58,588 bases of DNA from a virus. Position 1 is the first letter of the stretch. Each line of letters opens with the position of its first letter. The DNA lies in IMG/VR virus record IMGVR_UViG_3300046167_000685, positions 1 through 58,588 of that record; one strand, written 5' to 3'. The translations under genes and the position numbers were made by a program. Under the pieces are notes generated by a model. That model saw only the letters and a program-made list of their open reading frames with translations. It made no database searches and was not told where the DNA came from. Shown here in pieces: positions 1 through 8,370 of the stretch.

Positions 1-520
1 GCCCGGCCCCGGGCCTCGAGGACCGCGCCAAACGTACCGGACGCCGTGCAGCTCGATCGTAAAACCGGGCAAAACGGCCCGAAACCCCCGGAAACCGGGC
101 AATTCTCGAGCAGCTCGACGCACTAGGACACGGCGTACCGGCACGAGATCGACGAGAGACGGCCTTTCGTGCGGCGAAAATCGCTCAGCAGCGGGCCGAA
201 CCCCGGCCAGTGGCTTATAACTTTTTCGCTCTTTTTTGTGGTTTTTGCCAGAAATCGCCAAAAAACCGCAGAACCCGGTCCCGAAATCTGGAGCGAATTT
301 TCAGCAAAAAATCACGAATTGGCGGAAAACCGCCAGTTTTGCCAAAAAAAAACTAGGACCGGGTTGCACGATCCGCGCCCGCTGCTGAACAAAATCCGGC
401 GCACAGGTCGCCAGATCAGGCAGGGGCCCCGGCCTATCGGGTCAGATCGACCTGCCTCAATCATCGGGTCCCGCCCAACGTCGCGCCCGGCCCGCGGTGC
501 TGCCAGACGGGTGCTAGGGC
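1..520. repeat. Left copy of the 520-bp direct terminal repeat
   Basis: The 520 bases are identical, base for base, with the last 520 bases of the window (offset 58068). The repeat is GC-rich and shows no convincing gene. It holds a small perfect hairpin, TGGCGG-AAAA-CCGCCA at 320-335, and several A- and T-rich tracts between 220 and 355. Exact terminal redundancy of this length fits a phage with direct terminal repeats cut by terminase; it also fits a circular or circularly permuted molecule assembled past its start. Ends placed exactly at the repeat borders favour a complete genome. Confidence 0.95.
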
Positions 521-558
521 CATGTTTCTGACAAATAATCCTGTGAAAAACGATATAG

Positions 559-576
559 ATGTTTCACGTGAAACAT
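559..576. promoter_or_regulatory. parS: parS-like centromere site (perfect 18-bp palindrome)
   Basis: The core at 560-575 reads TGTTTCACGTGAAACA, which equals the consensus of bacterial chromosomal parS, the site bound by ParB (Spo0J). One further base on each side extends the palindrome to 18 bp. A chance exact 16-mer match in 58 kb is of order 1 in 100,000. No parA- or parB-like gene is visible in the window, so the natural reader would be the host ParB. Function in the phage is inference: segregation of a plasmid-like genome, recruitment of host ParB/SMC, or titration of ParB. Confidence 0.8.
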
Positions 577-594
577 TGCCTAATTATTAGGCAA
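576..594. promoter_or_regulatory. Second perfect palindrome next to the parS-like site
   Basis: TTGCCTAATTATTAGGCAA is a 9+1+9 perfect inverted repeat that shares one base with the preceding 18-bp palindrome. Its AT-rich centre and position 75 bases upstream of terL suggest an operator or a recognition site for a dimeric protein. I do not recognise the binding family. The whole spacer 521-668 is AT-richer than its flanks and holds no supported gene. Confidence 0.5.
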
Positions 595-668
595 ATGCTC
601 AAGGCTTGTTCACTGTCAAATAAAAGGGCATATTCTTGCATACTGTTTGTGCACTTTAGGGTCCCCCG

Positions 669-1568
669 ATGGATGTATCTGATCAGGAGTTAAAGCTCCA
701 ACTTCGACTTGCTCAGCTCGAGAAAAATGAAGCTTGTCAGGATGAGTTTCTGCCGTTTGTAAAATCTATGTGGCCGGAGTTCATTGCCGGTCGTCACCAC
801 AGGATCATTGCAGAAAAGTTAGAACGTGTTGCCCGCGGGGAGCTCAAGCGTTTGATCATCAACATGGCCCCGCGGCACACGAAGTCTGAGTTCGCATCCT
901 TCTTGTTCCCGGCGTGGATGATGGGCAAGAACCCGAAGATGAAGATCATTCAGGCTACCCACACGACGGAACTTGCGGTTAACTTTGGACGTAAGACGAA
1001 GAACTTGATTGACAGTGACGAGTACAAGGAGGTCTTTCCGAATGTCAAACTCGCTTCTGATAGTAAAGCTTCTGGTCGTTGGGACACTGCTTCTGGCGGG
1101 ATGTACTACGCCGTTGGTGTGGGATCGAACCTTGCCGGGCGTGGTGGCGACTTGGTAATTATCGATGACCCGCACTCAGAGCAGACAGCTATGTCAACAA
1201 ACGGATTTGATGATGCTTGGGATTGGTACACCGGGGGCCCCCGGCAGCGTCTCCAGCCGGGCGGAAGTATAGTTCTGGTTCAGACCCGGTGGTCCGAGAA
1301 GGACATGACGGGTCAGTTGCTCCGTGCAATGGCTAAAGATCCGCTAGCTGACCAATGGGAGGTTGTAGAGCTTCCGGCCATTTTTGACGACGACAAGCCC
1401 TGTTGGCCGGAGTTTTGGTCTCTTGAGGATCTGACCGCGGTCCGCGCATCTATTCCCCCGAGCAAGTGGAACGCGCAGTATCAGCAGAACCCGACGGGTG
1501 AAGAGAATGCGATCATTCCTCGTCAGTGGTGGAAGAAGTGGGAGAAGGGACAACATCCCGAATCTTGA
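669..1568 (+). CDS. terL: Terminase large subunit, ATPase part (frame-interrupted)
   Basis: This 299-aa frame carries the packaging ATPase of a large terminase. Visible are a degenerate Walker A around residues 67-73 (APRHTKS), Walker B near 163-167 (VIIDD followed by PHSE) and the coupling segment with TRW near 205-208. The frame then runs into a stop at 1566-1568 just after the segment that normally links ATPase and nuclease. The nuclease part continues in the +1 frame from about 1549. Dropping one G from the run at 1547-1549 joins both parts into a normal terminase of about 480 aa. The start is the first ATG; its ribosome site is weak. The partner small subunit lies at 53523-54155, near the other genome end. 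Confidence 0.9.
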   Translation: MDVSDQELKLQLRLAQLEKNEACQDEFLPFVKSMWPEFIAGRHHRIIAEKLERVARGELKRLIINMAPRHTKSEFASFLFPAWMMGKNPKMKIIQATHTTELAVNFGRKTKNLIDSDEYKEVFPNVKLASDSKASGRWDTASGGMYYAVGVGSNLAGRGGDLVIIDDPHSEQTAMSTNGFDDAWDWYTGGPRQRLQPGGSIVLVQTRWSEKDMTGQLLRAMAKDPLADQWEVVELPAIFDDDKPCWPEFWSLEDLTAVRASIPPSKWNAQYQQNPTGEENAIIPRQWWKKWEKGQHPES

Positions 1569-2115
1569 ATATGTGATTCAGAGCTATGACACGGCGTTCT
1601 CGAAACGCGAAACTGCTGACTACTCGGCGATCACGACTTGGGGTGTTTTCAGGCCGGAGGAGGTTGGGGGCCCTCCGGGACTCATACTTTTGGACAGTAC
1701 GAAGGGTCGATGGGATTTTCCGGAGTTGAAGCAGGCGGCTTTAGAGCAGTATAAGTATTGGGACCCCGACACCGTCATAGTAGAAGCCAAGGCTTCTGGG
1801 TTGCCTTTGACGCATGAATTACGGAATATGGGTATTCCTGTTGTTAACTTTACGCCTAGTAAGGGTAATGATAAGGTTACGCGAGTTCATTCTGTATCGC
1901 CGTTATTTGAGGCTGGCATGGTTTGGGCCCCCGACACCACCTTCGCTGACGAGATGATTGAGGAGGTGGCGGCGTTCCCTAACGGGGAGCATGACGACTT
2001 GGTAGATAGCATGACGCAGGCTTTGATGCGTTATCGGCAGGGCAACTTTGTACAGTTGCCGACTGACGATTGGGGCGAAGAGGATACGGGAATGCAAGTT
2101 AGGGCCTATTACTGA
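1498..2115 (+). CDS. terL: Terminase large subunit, nuclease part (frame-interrupted)
   Basis: The useful coding part begins at about 1549 and encodes the RNase H-like nuclease that cuts concatemeric DNA. The three expected acidic sites are present: Asp in YDTAFS, Glu in VEAKASG and Asp in HDDLVDS. Residues before this point, read from the GTG at 1498, overlap the upstream frame and match nothing in a terminase. The stop TGA at 2113-2115 overlaps an ATG at 2115, so the next gene was probably translationally coupled. Either the gene is split by a one-base insertion or assembly error, or expression needs a +1 shift; I favour the first because four similar breaks follow. Confidence 0.88.
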   Translation: MKRMRSFLVSGGRSGRRDNIPNLEYVIQSYDTAFSKRETADYSAITTWGVFRPEEVGGPPGLILLDSTKGRWDFPELKQAALEQYKYWDPDTVIVEAKASGLPLTHELRNMGIPVVNFTPSKGNDKVTRVHSVSPLFEAGMVWAPDTTFADEMIEEVAAFPNGEHDDLVDSMTQALMRYRQGNFVQLPTDDWGEEDTGMQVRAYY

Positions 2116-2291
2116 TGGCCGAAGTATACCGAGGCTATCTGCCGGGCGAGTCCCACTGTAGGTGATATACCTATTTTGGGGCCCGTGGTCAGTGCGCTAG
2201 CTCCTGTCGAGCGCGATGTCATCACACCGCCGGAAACCACTTACATCGAAGACATGGGTTGTTCGCTACCCGGTGACTACGGAGGGCGAGT
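2115..2291 (+). pseudogene. 5' part of the polyvalent-protein gene, in three frames
   Basis: From the ATG at 2115 a short reading begins MAEVYRGYLPGE and stops at once. Skipping one base in the CCC run at 2152-2154 opens a second frame (PTVGDIPILG and onward), and skipping one G at 2256-2258 opens a third (VVRYPVTTEGEYGDPRVG). A further single-base skip at the GGGG run 2329-2332 joins this to the long frame that follows. Each segment reads like coherent protein, and TGATG coupling to terL supports the start. I read this as the damaged or mis-assembled 5' end of the next gene. Confidence 0.55.
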
Positions 2292-3389
2292 ATGGGGATC
2301 CTCGCGTTGGGACTCCTGCTGCGGTACAGGGGTATTCTCGACTTTGTTCAGTACCTAAGAGACGATCCCAAGGCCGCGGCTTCTGCTATTGGCGCGGGGA
2401 TTGCGTCAATACCAGAGCAGCAGTTTTACGGTGGTCTTGCTATGACGCAGGGCTTTGACGCTGCGTATAACCCGGAGACGGGAGAGACTTACACATATGA
2501 CTCGTTGCTTTTACCGGCGACCACGGCGGCGGGGACTATGGCTAGTATTGCGCGTACCGCGGACGACGGCTCTACGGTTCTCGGCATCATGGGCGGTCGC
2601 ATGGCAAAGTCGGGGCCCAGTAAGTTTAGCGAGGCCCGCGCGGCGCGGCGCACGAAGGACGAGCAGGAGCTTTTTGACGAGACGGGCGCGTACTTTGATG
2701 ACGAACTTTTCCCGGATGAGGGTGATGCGTTTCGCTTTGAGATACCCACGGTAAACTCGGAGCTAGTTGGTATTGAGAATGTTGTCCGTAAGTCGAATGA
2801 CAGTTCTGCGGGCCCGGGGCCCCGCAACTATTTTTACATGGACGACAAGACAGACGTTACTGCTTTGAAGCAGGACGTTGTGAGTGCCAACATCTTTGAT
2901 GATGGCACGGTTAGTTTTGAGTCGCAGTTTGTGAACGCGGCTGGTGAGCTTGAGCCTGCTAAGTACCCGCGTCTTTCAGAGATTCTGGATTTTCCGGAGC
3001 TGTATGAGCAGTATCCGCAGTTGAAAGATGTTTATGTTGCCCGGCTGAATGCTAATGCTCAAGCGGCTATGATAGAGGATGGGATTGGTGGCCGCCCGAC
3101 CATTGCTCTTAGCCCTGCTTTTAGCCCTCAGATGCTTCAATCGTATTTGTTGCACGAGGTTCAGCACGTAGTTCAGAAGATTGAGGGCTTTCCTCGGGGC
3201 GGTGACACGATGAAGATGTCGGACGCTGATTACAACCGTCTGGCTGGTGAGGTTGAGGCTCGGAACGTAGAGGACCGGTTTTTGGCTGCGCGGGGTTTTC
3301 AAAAGAGTGGGGCTAGGTCGGACACGATTCCTCCGATATATGATCCGTCAAAGGTTGTTCCGACACAGACGCGGGATACGAAACCCTAG
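2292..3389 (+). CDS. Zincin-like metallopeptidase / large polyvalent protein domain
   Basis: The 365-aa frame has a HExxH zinc-protease signature, HEVQH, near residue 290, followed about 35 residues later by a conserved AGEVEAR segment. This pairing is typical of the LPD23-type zincin-like domain of phage 'large polyvalent proteins', which are thought to be delivered with the DNA. A local GGAGG sits before the ATG at 2292, but the true gene probably begins at 2115 in other frames. At the 3' end, removing one C from the run at 3384-3386 bypasses the stop and extends the protein to 3522. Role in infection (host protein cleavage or virion maturation) is inferred. Confidence 0.7.
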   Translation: MGILALGLLLRYRGILDFVQYLRDDPKAAASAIGAGIASIPEQQFYGGLAMTQGFDAAYNPETGETYTYDSLLLPATTAAGTMASIARTADDGSTVLGIMGGRMAKSGPSKFSEARAARRTKDEQELFDETGAYFDDELFPDEGDAFRFEIPTVNSELVGIENVVRKSNDSSAGPGPRNYFYMDDKTDVTALKQDVVSANIFDDGTVSFESQFVNAAGELEPAKYPRLSEILDFPELYEQYPQLKDVYVARLNANAQAAMIEDGIGGRPTIALSPAFSPQMLQSYLLHEVQHVVQKIEGFPRGGDTMKMSDADYNRLAGEVEARNVEDRFLAARGFQKSGARSDTIPPIYDPSKVVPTQTRDTKP

Positions 3390-3522
3390 CCAGATTCTGT
3401 TGAAAGCCCAAGGCGGCGTAGTCAGCATGGTCGATCTTGCGCGGAACGCGGGCCGCGGCCCTCGGGGCGTAGCTAGTCTAGCCCCTGTAGCTAGGAATAT
3501 GAACCGGTCTATGTTAGGTTGA
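3390..3522 (+). pseudogene. 3' extension of the polyvalent-protein gene in the +1 frame
   Basis: Read in the +1 frame after the CCC run at 3384-3386, the sequence encodes about 44 further residues with a low-complexity, conserved-looking end (VVSMVDLARN, then VARNMNRSMLG) and stops 17 bases before the portal gene. This ends the gap neatly and resembles C-termini in related phages, so the stop at 3387-3389 is probably created by a single extra C. Confidence 0.5.
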
Positions 3523-3539
3523 CGTAAAGGAGATTATAC

Positions 3540-5960
3540 ATGGCGCGTGAACCGATTGCCGGGATGGTGGAAAACCCTATTCCGACGCAGCTTGATCCGG
3601 AGGATTTGGCGGCAGAGGTAGAGCTGGAGCTTCCGGGTAGCCAAGAGACCGTAGCTTTTGAAGGTATGGCCGAGGGCATGGACATTGAGATTGTGCCCGA
3701 GGACGACGGCGGTGTTGTGATCGACTTTGATCCGCAAGACCAGCGTGGGCAAAATGATGATTTTTATGGGAACTTAGCAGAGGAAATGCCAGATCGCGAG
3801 CTCGGGCGTATTGCCAGTGAGCTGCTGGGCGAGTTCGATGCTAACAAAGCTAGTAGACAGGAGTGGGAAGATGCTTACGCCAACGGTTTGGAGCTTCTTG
3901 GTTTCTCCTACGAGGAGAGAACCCAGCCGTTCCGAGGAGCTACCGGTGTTACGCATCCCTTGCTTGCAGAGGCAGCTACACAGTTCCAAGCGCAAGCCTT
4001 TAACGAGTTGTTGCCAGCGTCTGGGCCAGTGCGTACTGCGATCATCGGAAACGAGACTAGGGAGAAGCAGCAGCAGTCTGACCGCGTAAGGCAGTTTATG
4101 AACTACTACATCACCAATGTGATGGAGGAATATACGCCTGAACTGGATCAGATGCTGTTTTATTTGCCGCTAGCGGGCAGCACGTTCAAGAAAGTTTATT
4201 ATGACGAGACCATGGGCCGCGCTGTAAGCAAGTTTGTGCCTGTTGAGCAGCTTGTGGTGCCGTATGAGACGGCAGATTTGGAGACTTCCCCGAATATTAC
4301 GCAAGTTTTGCGTATGTCTCTTAACGATTTGCGTAAAAAGCAGGTATCGGGCTTCTACTTAGACATCGATGTCATTCCGGCACAGGCTGAATTGAGCAGT
4401 GTGGGTAGTGAGATTGAGCGTATTGATGGTGTTTCGCCATCTCAGATTGATTATGACTGCACTTTGTTGGAGTGCCACGTTGATTTGGACCTCGAGGGGT
4501 ACGAGGACGCCGATGAAGACGGTGAACCGACCGGTATCAAGGTGCCGTATGTGGTTACGATCAGTCAGGACAACGGTCAGATCTTGTCAATCCGTCGAAA
4601 TTACCGCGAGGACGACGAAAACAAGAAGAAAATCCAGTATTTTGTGCACTATAAGTTCCTTCCGGGTTTCGGTTTCTACGGTTTGGGTCTTATTCACACG
4701 ATTGGCGGGCTGTCACGGACCGCCACGGCGGCTCTGAGGCAGTTGATCGACGCTGGTACGTTGTCCAACCTCCCAGCGGGCTTCAAGGCCCGCGGACTAC
4801 GGATCAGAGATGACGATGACCCGCTTCAGCCCGGTGAGTTTCGCGATGTGGACGCTCCCGGAGGGGCTATTCGTGACAGCCTGATGCCGCTGCCCTTCAA
4901 AGGCCCTGATCAGACGCTATTTAATCTTCTTGGATTCGTAGTAGACGCTGGTCGGCGCTTTGCAACCATCACGGACATGAAAGTTGGCGATGGGAACGAT
5001 CAGGCGGCGGTTGGAACGACGCTTGCGCTGATTGAGCAGGGCTCTCGGGTGATGAGTGCGGTGCACAAGCGGCTTCATTATGCCATGCGGATCGAGTTCA
5101 AGATTTTGTCTCGTGTGATGGCGGAGAGTTTGCCGCCGGAGTACCCGTATGCGGTTGAGGGGGCTGAGTCTGCGGTCAAGCAGACGGATTTTGATGACCG
5201 TGTGGATGTTTTGCCGATCTCTGACCCGAATGTGTTTAGTCAGGCGCAACGCATAACGCTTGCTCAGACCAAGTTGCAGTTGGCGGGGGCGGCTCCTGAG
5301 ATGCACAACATGCACGAGGTGTATCGTGACATGTATGATGCTTTGGGCGTTAAGGATGTTGACCGGATCATGCGTAGGATTCCGGACGATGAGCCGACTC
5401 CCAAGGATCCTGCACAGGAGAACATCGACACCATGGACATGATCCCGCTGAAGGCGTTTGAAGGTCAGGAGCATCAGGCTCACATCATGGCGCACATGGT
5501 CTTCGGCTCTACGCCCATGGTGGCTGGTATGCCCGCCATGGCGATGGCGCTTCAGAAGCACATCATGGAGCACGTGCAGATCGCAGCACAGGAGCAAGCC
5601 ATGCAGGCTATGGCTCAACAGATGCCTCAAGCGGCTCCAGAACAGATGGAGCTTGCCATGCAGGGATTGGTGGCTCAGTTTGTTGCCGAAGGTATGCAGC
5701 AGGTCAAGCAGCTCTCGCAGCAGGTATCTGGTCAGGGGCCCGATCCGTTGGTCCAGCTCAAGGAGCAGGAGCTTCAGATACGGGCACAGGCCGAGCAGGC
5801 GGATGCACAGGTGGATCAGGCCAAGCTCAATCTCGAGGCACAGGGTCAGCAGATGCGATCCGATCAATTCCAGCAGCGGTTGGCGAGTCAAGAGCGTCAG
5901 ACCGCGGCACGTATAGATGCTGCCATGCAGCGTGAGTTTATTAAAGGAAGGGGACAGTAA
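3540..5960 (+). CDS. Portal protein (P22-type)
   Basis: At 806 aa this is the length of a large podovirus portal, the dodecameric ring through which DNA enters and leaves the capsid. Its place after the terminase region supports the call. The N-terminal third is acidic, the middle has the mixed alpha/beta portal core, and from about residue 640 the chain is very rich in Gln, Met and Ala with long predicted helices, as in P22-type portal barrels. An AAGGAG ribosome site precedes the ATG. The stop at 5958-5960 overlaps the ATG of the next small gene. Confidence 0.88.
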   Translation: MAREPIAGMVENPIPTQLDPEDLAAEVELELPGSQETVAFEGMAEGMDIEIVPEDDGGVVIDFDPQDQRGQNDDFYGNLAEEMPDRELGRIASELLGEFDANKASRQEWEDAYANGLELLGFSYEERTQPFRGATGVTHPLLAEAATQFQAQAFNELLPASGPVRTAIIGNETREKQQQSDRVRQFMNYYITNVMEEYTPELDQMLFYLPLAGSTFKKVYYDETMGRAVSKFVPVEQLVVPYETADLETSPNITQVLRMSLNDLRKKQVSGFYLDIDVIPAQAELSSVGSEIERIDGVSPSQIDYDCTLLECHVDLDLEGYEDADEDGEPTGIKVPYVVTISQDNGQILSIRRNYREDDENKKKIQYFVHYKFLPGFGFYGLGLIHTIGGLSRTATAALRQLIDAGTLSNLPAGFKARGLRIRDDDDPLQPGEFRDVDAPGGAIRDSLMPLPFKGPDQTLFNLLGFVVDAGRRFATITDMKVGDGNDQAAVGTTLALIEQGSRVMSAVHKRLHYAMRIEFKILSRVMAESLPPEYPYAVEGAESAVKQTDFDDRVDVLPISDPNVFSQAQRITLAQTKLQLAGAAPEMHNMHEVYRDMYDALGVKDVDRIMRRIPDDEPTPKDPAQENIDTMDMIPLKAFEGQEHQAHIMAHMVFGSTPMVAGMPAMAMALQKHIMEHVQIAAQEQAMQAMAQQMPQAAPEQMELAMQGLVAQFVAEGMQQVKQLSQQVSGQGPDPLVQLKEQELQIRAQAEQADAQVDQAKLNLEAQGQQMRSDQFQQRLASQERQTAARIDAAMQREFIKGRGQ

Positions 5961-6121
5961 TGTCAGTAGTTAAGATTGTGACGAATAAGCCGGGCCCTGC
6001 GCCCAAGCCGGAAGCAACCGGTAAGTTGAAAGAAGTTTCAATACCGCAGAATCTGACCAAGATGACTGCTCGTGGCATGGGCGCGGCAACAAAAGGCGGC
6101 AGTTACATGGGTTACAAGTAA
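5960..6121 (+). CDS. Small basic protein after the portal
   Basis: A 53-residue protein starts on the last A of the portal stop (TAATG), with GGAAGGGG as ribosome site. It is Lys- and Gly-rich, with a C-terminal GGSYMGYK. I do not recognise a family. Tight coupling to the portal suggests a structural or assembly role. Confidence 0.65.
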   Translation: MSVVKIVTNKPGPAPKPEATGKLKEVSIPQNLTKMTARGMGAATKGGSYMGYK

Positions 6122-6151
6122 CGCTGACTGTGGGGCTACGGGAACACGGCC

Positions 6152-6844
6152 ATGGATCCAGTAACTGCTATGGCGACCGCTTCGGCGGCGTTTGGGGCAC
6201 TTAAAAAAGGTTTTGCGATAGGGCGGGACATTGAGTCAATGGCTTCTGACTTGTCCCGGTGGATGGGTGCGCTTTCTGATCTAGATCAGATGGAAAAAGA
6301 AGCTAAGAATCCCCCCATTTTTAAAAAGCTTTTCTCTGGGCAGAGTGTTGAGCAGGAAGCGATCACCACATTCGCCAACAAGCAAAAGGCTCAACAGCAG
6401 CGATACGAGCTACAGCAGTGGATTTCCTTGACCATGGGCAAGTCCAAATGGGATGAGCTTGTTCGCATGGAAGGCCAGATACGAAAAAGACGCCAAGAAA
6501 CTTTGTACAAGCAAAGAGAGCGCAGGCGAAGGTTTGTGGAGGTTGTGGCGTGGGTTATTGTAGTTGGCGTTGGTTTTAGCGCTTTGACGGCGTTCATAAT
6601 GTTTTTAAAAGGTCAAACCGCTTACGCTGACCAGATGACAACTTGTCGTAAAGTTAAGTGCGAAAAAATGGACAATCGTCAGGTAGTTTGTGTTTTTCGA
6701 GGTCAGAACAATACGATTGAATCTCAGATATTTGAGTACATGGAGTTTATCCCCTCGGAGTATCAGTGCAAATACGATCCGAATGCTAAAAAAGAGATGA
6801 CCGTACAAGAGACACTTAGAGCCGTGCGGGACAGTCAGAAATGA
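6152..6844 (+). CDS. Membrane-anchored protein of the lysis region, unknown
   Basis: The 230-aa product has an N-terminal helical, charged region and one clear membrane segment around residues 131-152, preceded by a strongly basic stretch that would stay inside the cell. A cysteine-containing domain follows, probably exported. The stop overlaps the start of the next membrane protein (ATGA). Its place just ahead of EF-hand, holin and endolysin genes suggests a spanin-like or regulatory part in lysis, but no motif proves this. Confidence 0.6.
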   Translation: MDPVTAMATASAAFGALKKGFAIGRDIESMASDLSRWMGALSDLDQMEKEAKNPPIFKKLFSGQSVEQEAITTFANKQKAQQQRYELQQWISLTMGKSKWDELVRMEGQIRKRRQETLYKQRERRRRFVEVVAWVIVVGVGFSALTAFIMFLKGQTAYADQMTTCRKVKCEKMDNRQVVCVFRGQNNTIESQIFEYMEFIPSEYQCKYDPNAKKEMTVQETLRAVRDSQK

Positions 6845-7158
6845 GCAAGAAGTTCCAAGAGGATACAGAGTACGCTAAGTACGACCTCGATGGGGATGGG
6901 GAGATAACGGACGACGAATTAGAACACGCCAAGGAGATACGAGAAACAGAGCGGGATCTTCGGAAGAGTTTGGCTCAGCTACGAATGGCGAGGTTTACAT
7001 TGATTGGTATGGGGGTATTTACTGCCGCCATGTTTACCCCTTGGGTTTCAGTAGAAAGGATTGAAGCGCTGAGTGAAATCAGCAGCTTATTCTACATTTC
7101 GGGAGCGGGCATAGTTGGAGCGTATATGGGGACCACGGCTTGGATGGCACGAAAGTGA
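6841..7158 (+). CDS. EF-hand membrane protein
   Basis: This 105-aa protein has one canonical EF-hand calcium loop at residues 15-26 (DLDGDGEITDDE, with D15, D17, D19, E21 and E26 as ligands), a charged helix, and two membrane segments at roughly 55-72 and 82-103. It overlaps the preceding gene by four bases and lies two genes upstream of the holin. A calcium-sensing role in lysis timing is possible and is inference only. Confidence 0.65.
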   Translation: MSKKFQEDTEYAKYDLDGDGEITDDELEHAKEIRETERDLRKSLAQLRMARFTLIGMGVFTAAMFTPWVSVERIEALSEISSLFYISGAGIVGAYMGTTAWMARK

Positions 7159-7386
7159 ATGATCGACGCTTTTTTGCTTATGGTTTATTTAGGCACGGGT
7201 GATTTTCGCAAATTAGAAAGCGGAAACATGTACTTTTACTCCATCACGGAATGCAACTACTTTGCTGAACAAATTTCAAAAAGGTATGGTAATTACGGGT
7301 TTTCTGAGTATATGGACCCTAAAGACCGCGTTACTGCGTACTGTATTCCGAAACAGGTGGACCCTGAGATAATAAAGGTTTATTAA
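7159..7386 (+). CDS. Small secreted or anchored protein, unknown
   Basis: The 75-aa protein begins with a hydrophobic run (FLLMVYLG) that could be a short signal or anchor, then a polar region with two cysteines. It starts directly after the stop of the EF-hand gene. It could be a spanin-like or accessory lysis protein, but I do not recognise it. Confidence 0.5.
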   Translation: MIDAFLLMVYLGTGDFRKLESGNMYFYSITECNYFAEQISKRYGNYGFSEYMDPKDRVTAYCIPKQVDPEIIKVY

Positions 7387-7472
7387 TGACAATGTGGGAC
7401 ATGCACAATAGAACCACGCCCGAACAGGCGGAGCGAAACAGGAGACAGCGATGCTTCAAGCTCTCATAGGCC
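7386..7472 (+). CDS. Possible 28-aa peptide overlapping the holin start
   Basis: An ATG overlapping the previous stop opens a 28-residue frame, MTMWDMHNRT and onward, that runs 22 bases into the holin gene. It may be a coupling leader rather than a functional protein, because its main effect would be to bring ribosomes to the AGGAG before the holin. Confidence 0.3.
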
Positions 7473-7846
7473 CAGTTACAGGGATTCTGGACAAGTTCAT
7501 AGAGGACAAGGACCAGAAGAACAAGTTGGCGCATGAAATAGCGACCATGGCCGAAAGGCAGATGCACGAAGCCAACATGGGTCAGATAGAGATCAACAAG
7601 GCAGAGGCGCAGCATAGGTCTGTGTTTGTTGCGGGCTGGCGGCCCTTCCTTGGTTGGGGACTAGCGGTTGCCATGATATGGCATTTTGTATTAGCGCCAG
7701 TCACTATGTTTGCATTTGCATATGCGGGCATGGAGCCGCCAGAACTTCCCACCTTTGACATGGACAGCTTGATGACTGTTCTCCTTGGGATGCTCGGTCT
7801 TGGCGGTCTTAGGACGGTAGAAAAGGTTAAGGGCTTAACAAAGTAA
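7451..7846 (+). CDS. Holin, GTA 3-TM family
   Basis: The 131-aa protein has an amphipathic, charged N-terminal half and then hydrophobic segments (near residues 58-75, 77-92 and 108-120). The segment RPFLGWGLAVAM is typical of the 'holin of 3TMs' family (GTA_holin_3TM) found with alphaproteobacterial gene transfer agents and related phages. It would open the inner membrane to release the endolysin. AGGAG lies seven bases before the ATG, and its TAA overlaps the endolysin ATG, making a holin-endolysin pair. Confidence 0.8.
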   Translation: MLQALIGPVTGILDKFIEDKDQKNKLAHEIATMAERQMHEANMGQIEINKAEAQHRSVFVAGWRPFLGWGLAVAMIWHFVLAPVTMFAFAYAGMEPPELPTFDMDSLMTVLLGMLGLGGLRTVEKVKGLTK

Positions 7847-8370
7847 TGGAAGCTAATTTTTTCAAAAGTCTAGAGATGGTTCTCAAGCATGAGGGCGGTT
7901 TTGTAGATCACCCGGAAGACCCGGGCGGCGCTACAAACAAGGGGATTACGCATAAAACATATTCTGATTTCCTTGGTCGGCCTCTTGAAGATGTGAATGA
8001 ACTCAAGAACATACCGGATGATCACGTAGAACTGATTTATAAGCAGGGCTATTGGGATCGTGTGAAGGGGGATCAGCTCCCTGCGGGCGTAGACTTTTGC
8101 ATTTTTGATTGGAGCGTGAACAGCGGTCCGGGGCGAGCGGCCAAGGCTTTGCAGAAATCTGTCATGGTTTCTCAGGACGGGGCGATTGGCCCTCGGACGA
8201 TGATTGCGGTTGAAGAAAAAGATCCAATGAAAATCATCGAAGAAGTAACAACAGAACGGGAACAATTTTATCGTTCTTTGCGGACGTTTGACACGTTTGG
8301 CAAGGGTTGGTTACGTCGAAACGATGAGACATGCGAGTATGCTTTGTTGCTCGCGGGAGGTATGACATAG
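7846..8370 (+). CDS. Endolysin, glycoside hydrolase family 108
   Basis: The 174-aa product matches the GH108 muramidase layout: an N-terminal KHEGGF motif with the probable catalytic Glu16, then DPGGATNKGIT, and a C-terminal PG_binding_3-like part with AIGPRT. It would cleave the glycan strands of peptidoglycan. There is no signal peptide, so export depends on the holin encoded just upstream, with which it overlaps by one base. Confidence 0.9.
   Translation: MEANFFKSLEMVLKHEGGFVDHPEDPGGATNKGITHKTYSDFLGRPLEDVNELKNIPDDHVELIYKQGYWDRVKGDQLPAGVDFCIFDWSVNSGPGRAAKALQKSVMVSQDGAIGPRTMIAVEEKDPMKIIEEVTTEREQFYRSLRTFDTFGKGWLRRNDETCEYALLLAGGMT

Noticed and set aside
169-531. 120-aa open frame starting inside the left terminal repeat
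   Set aside because: No ribosome site, odd composition from a GC-rich and A-tract repeat, and it crosses the repeat border; the right copy lacks its end.
1498-1560. Programmed +1 frameshift in terL
   Set aside because: No slippery stop-codon context of the known type, and four more breaks of the same kind follow at homopolymers, so errors are simpler.
4917-5891. 324-aa antisense open frame within the portal gene
   Set aside because: His/Leu/Arg-rich shadow of the Gln/Met-rich portal end; no start signal and no family.
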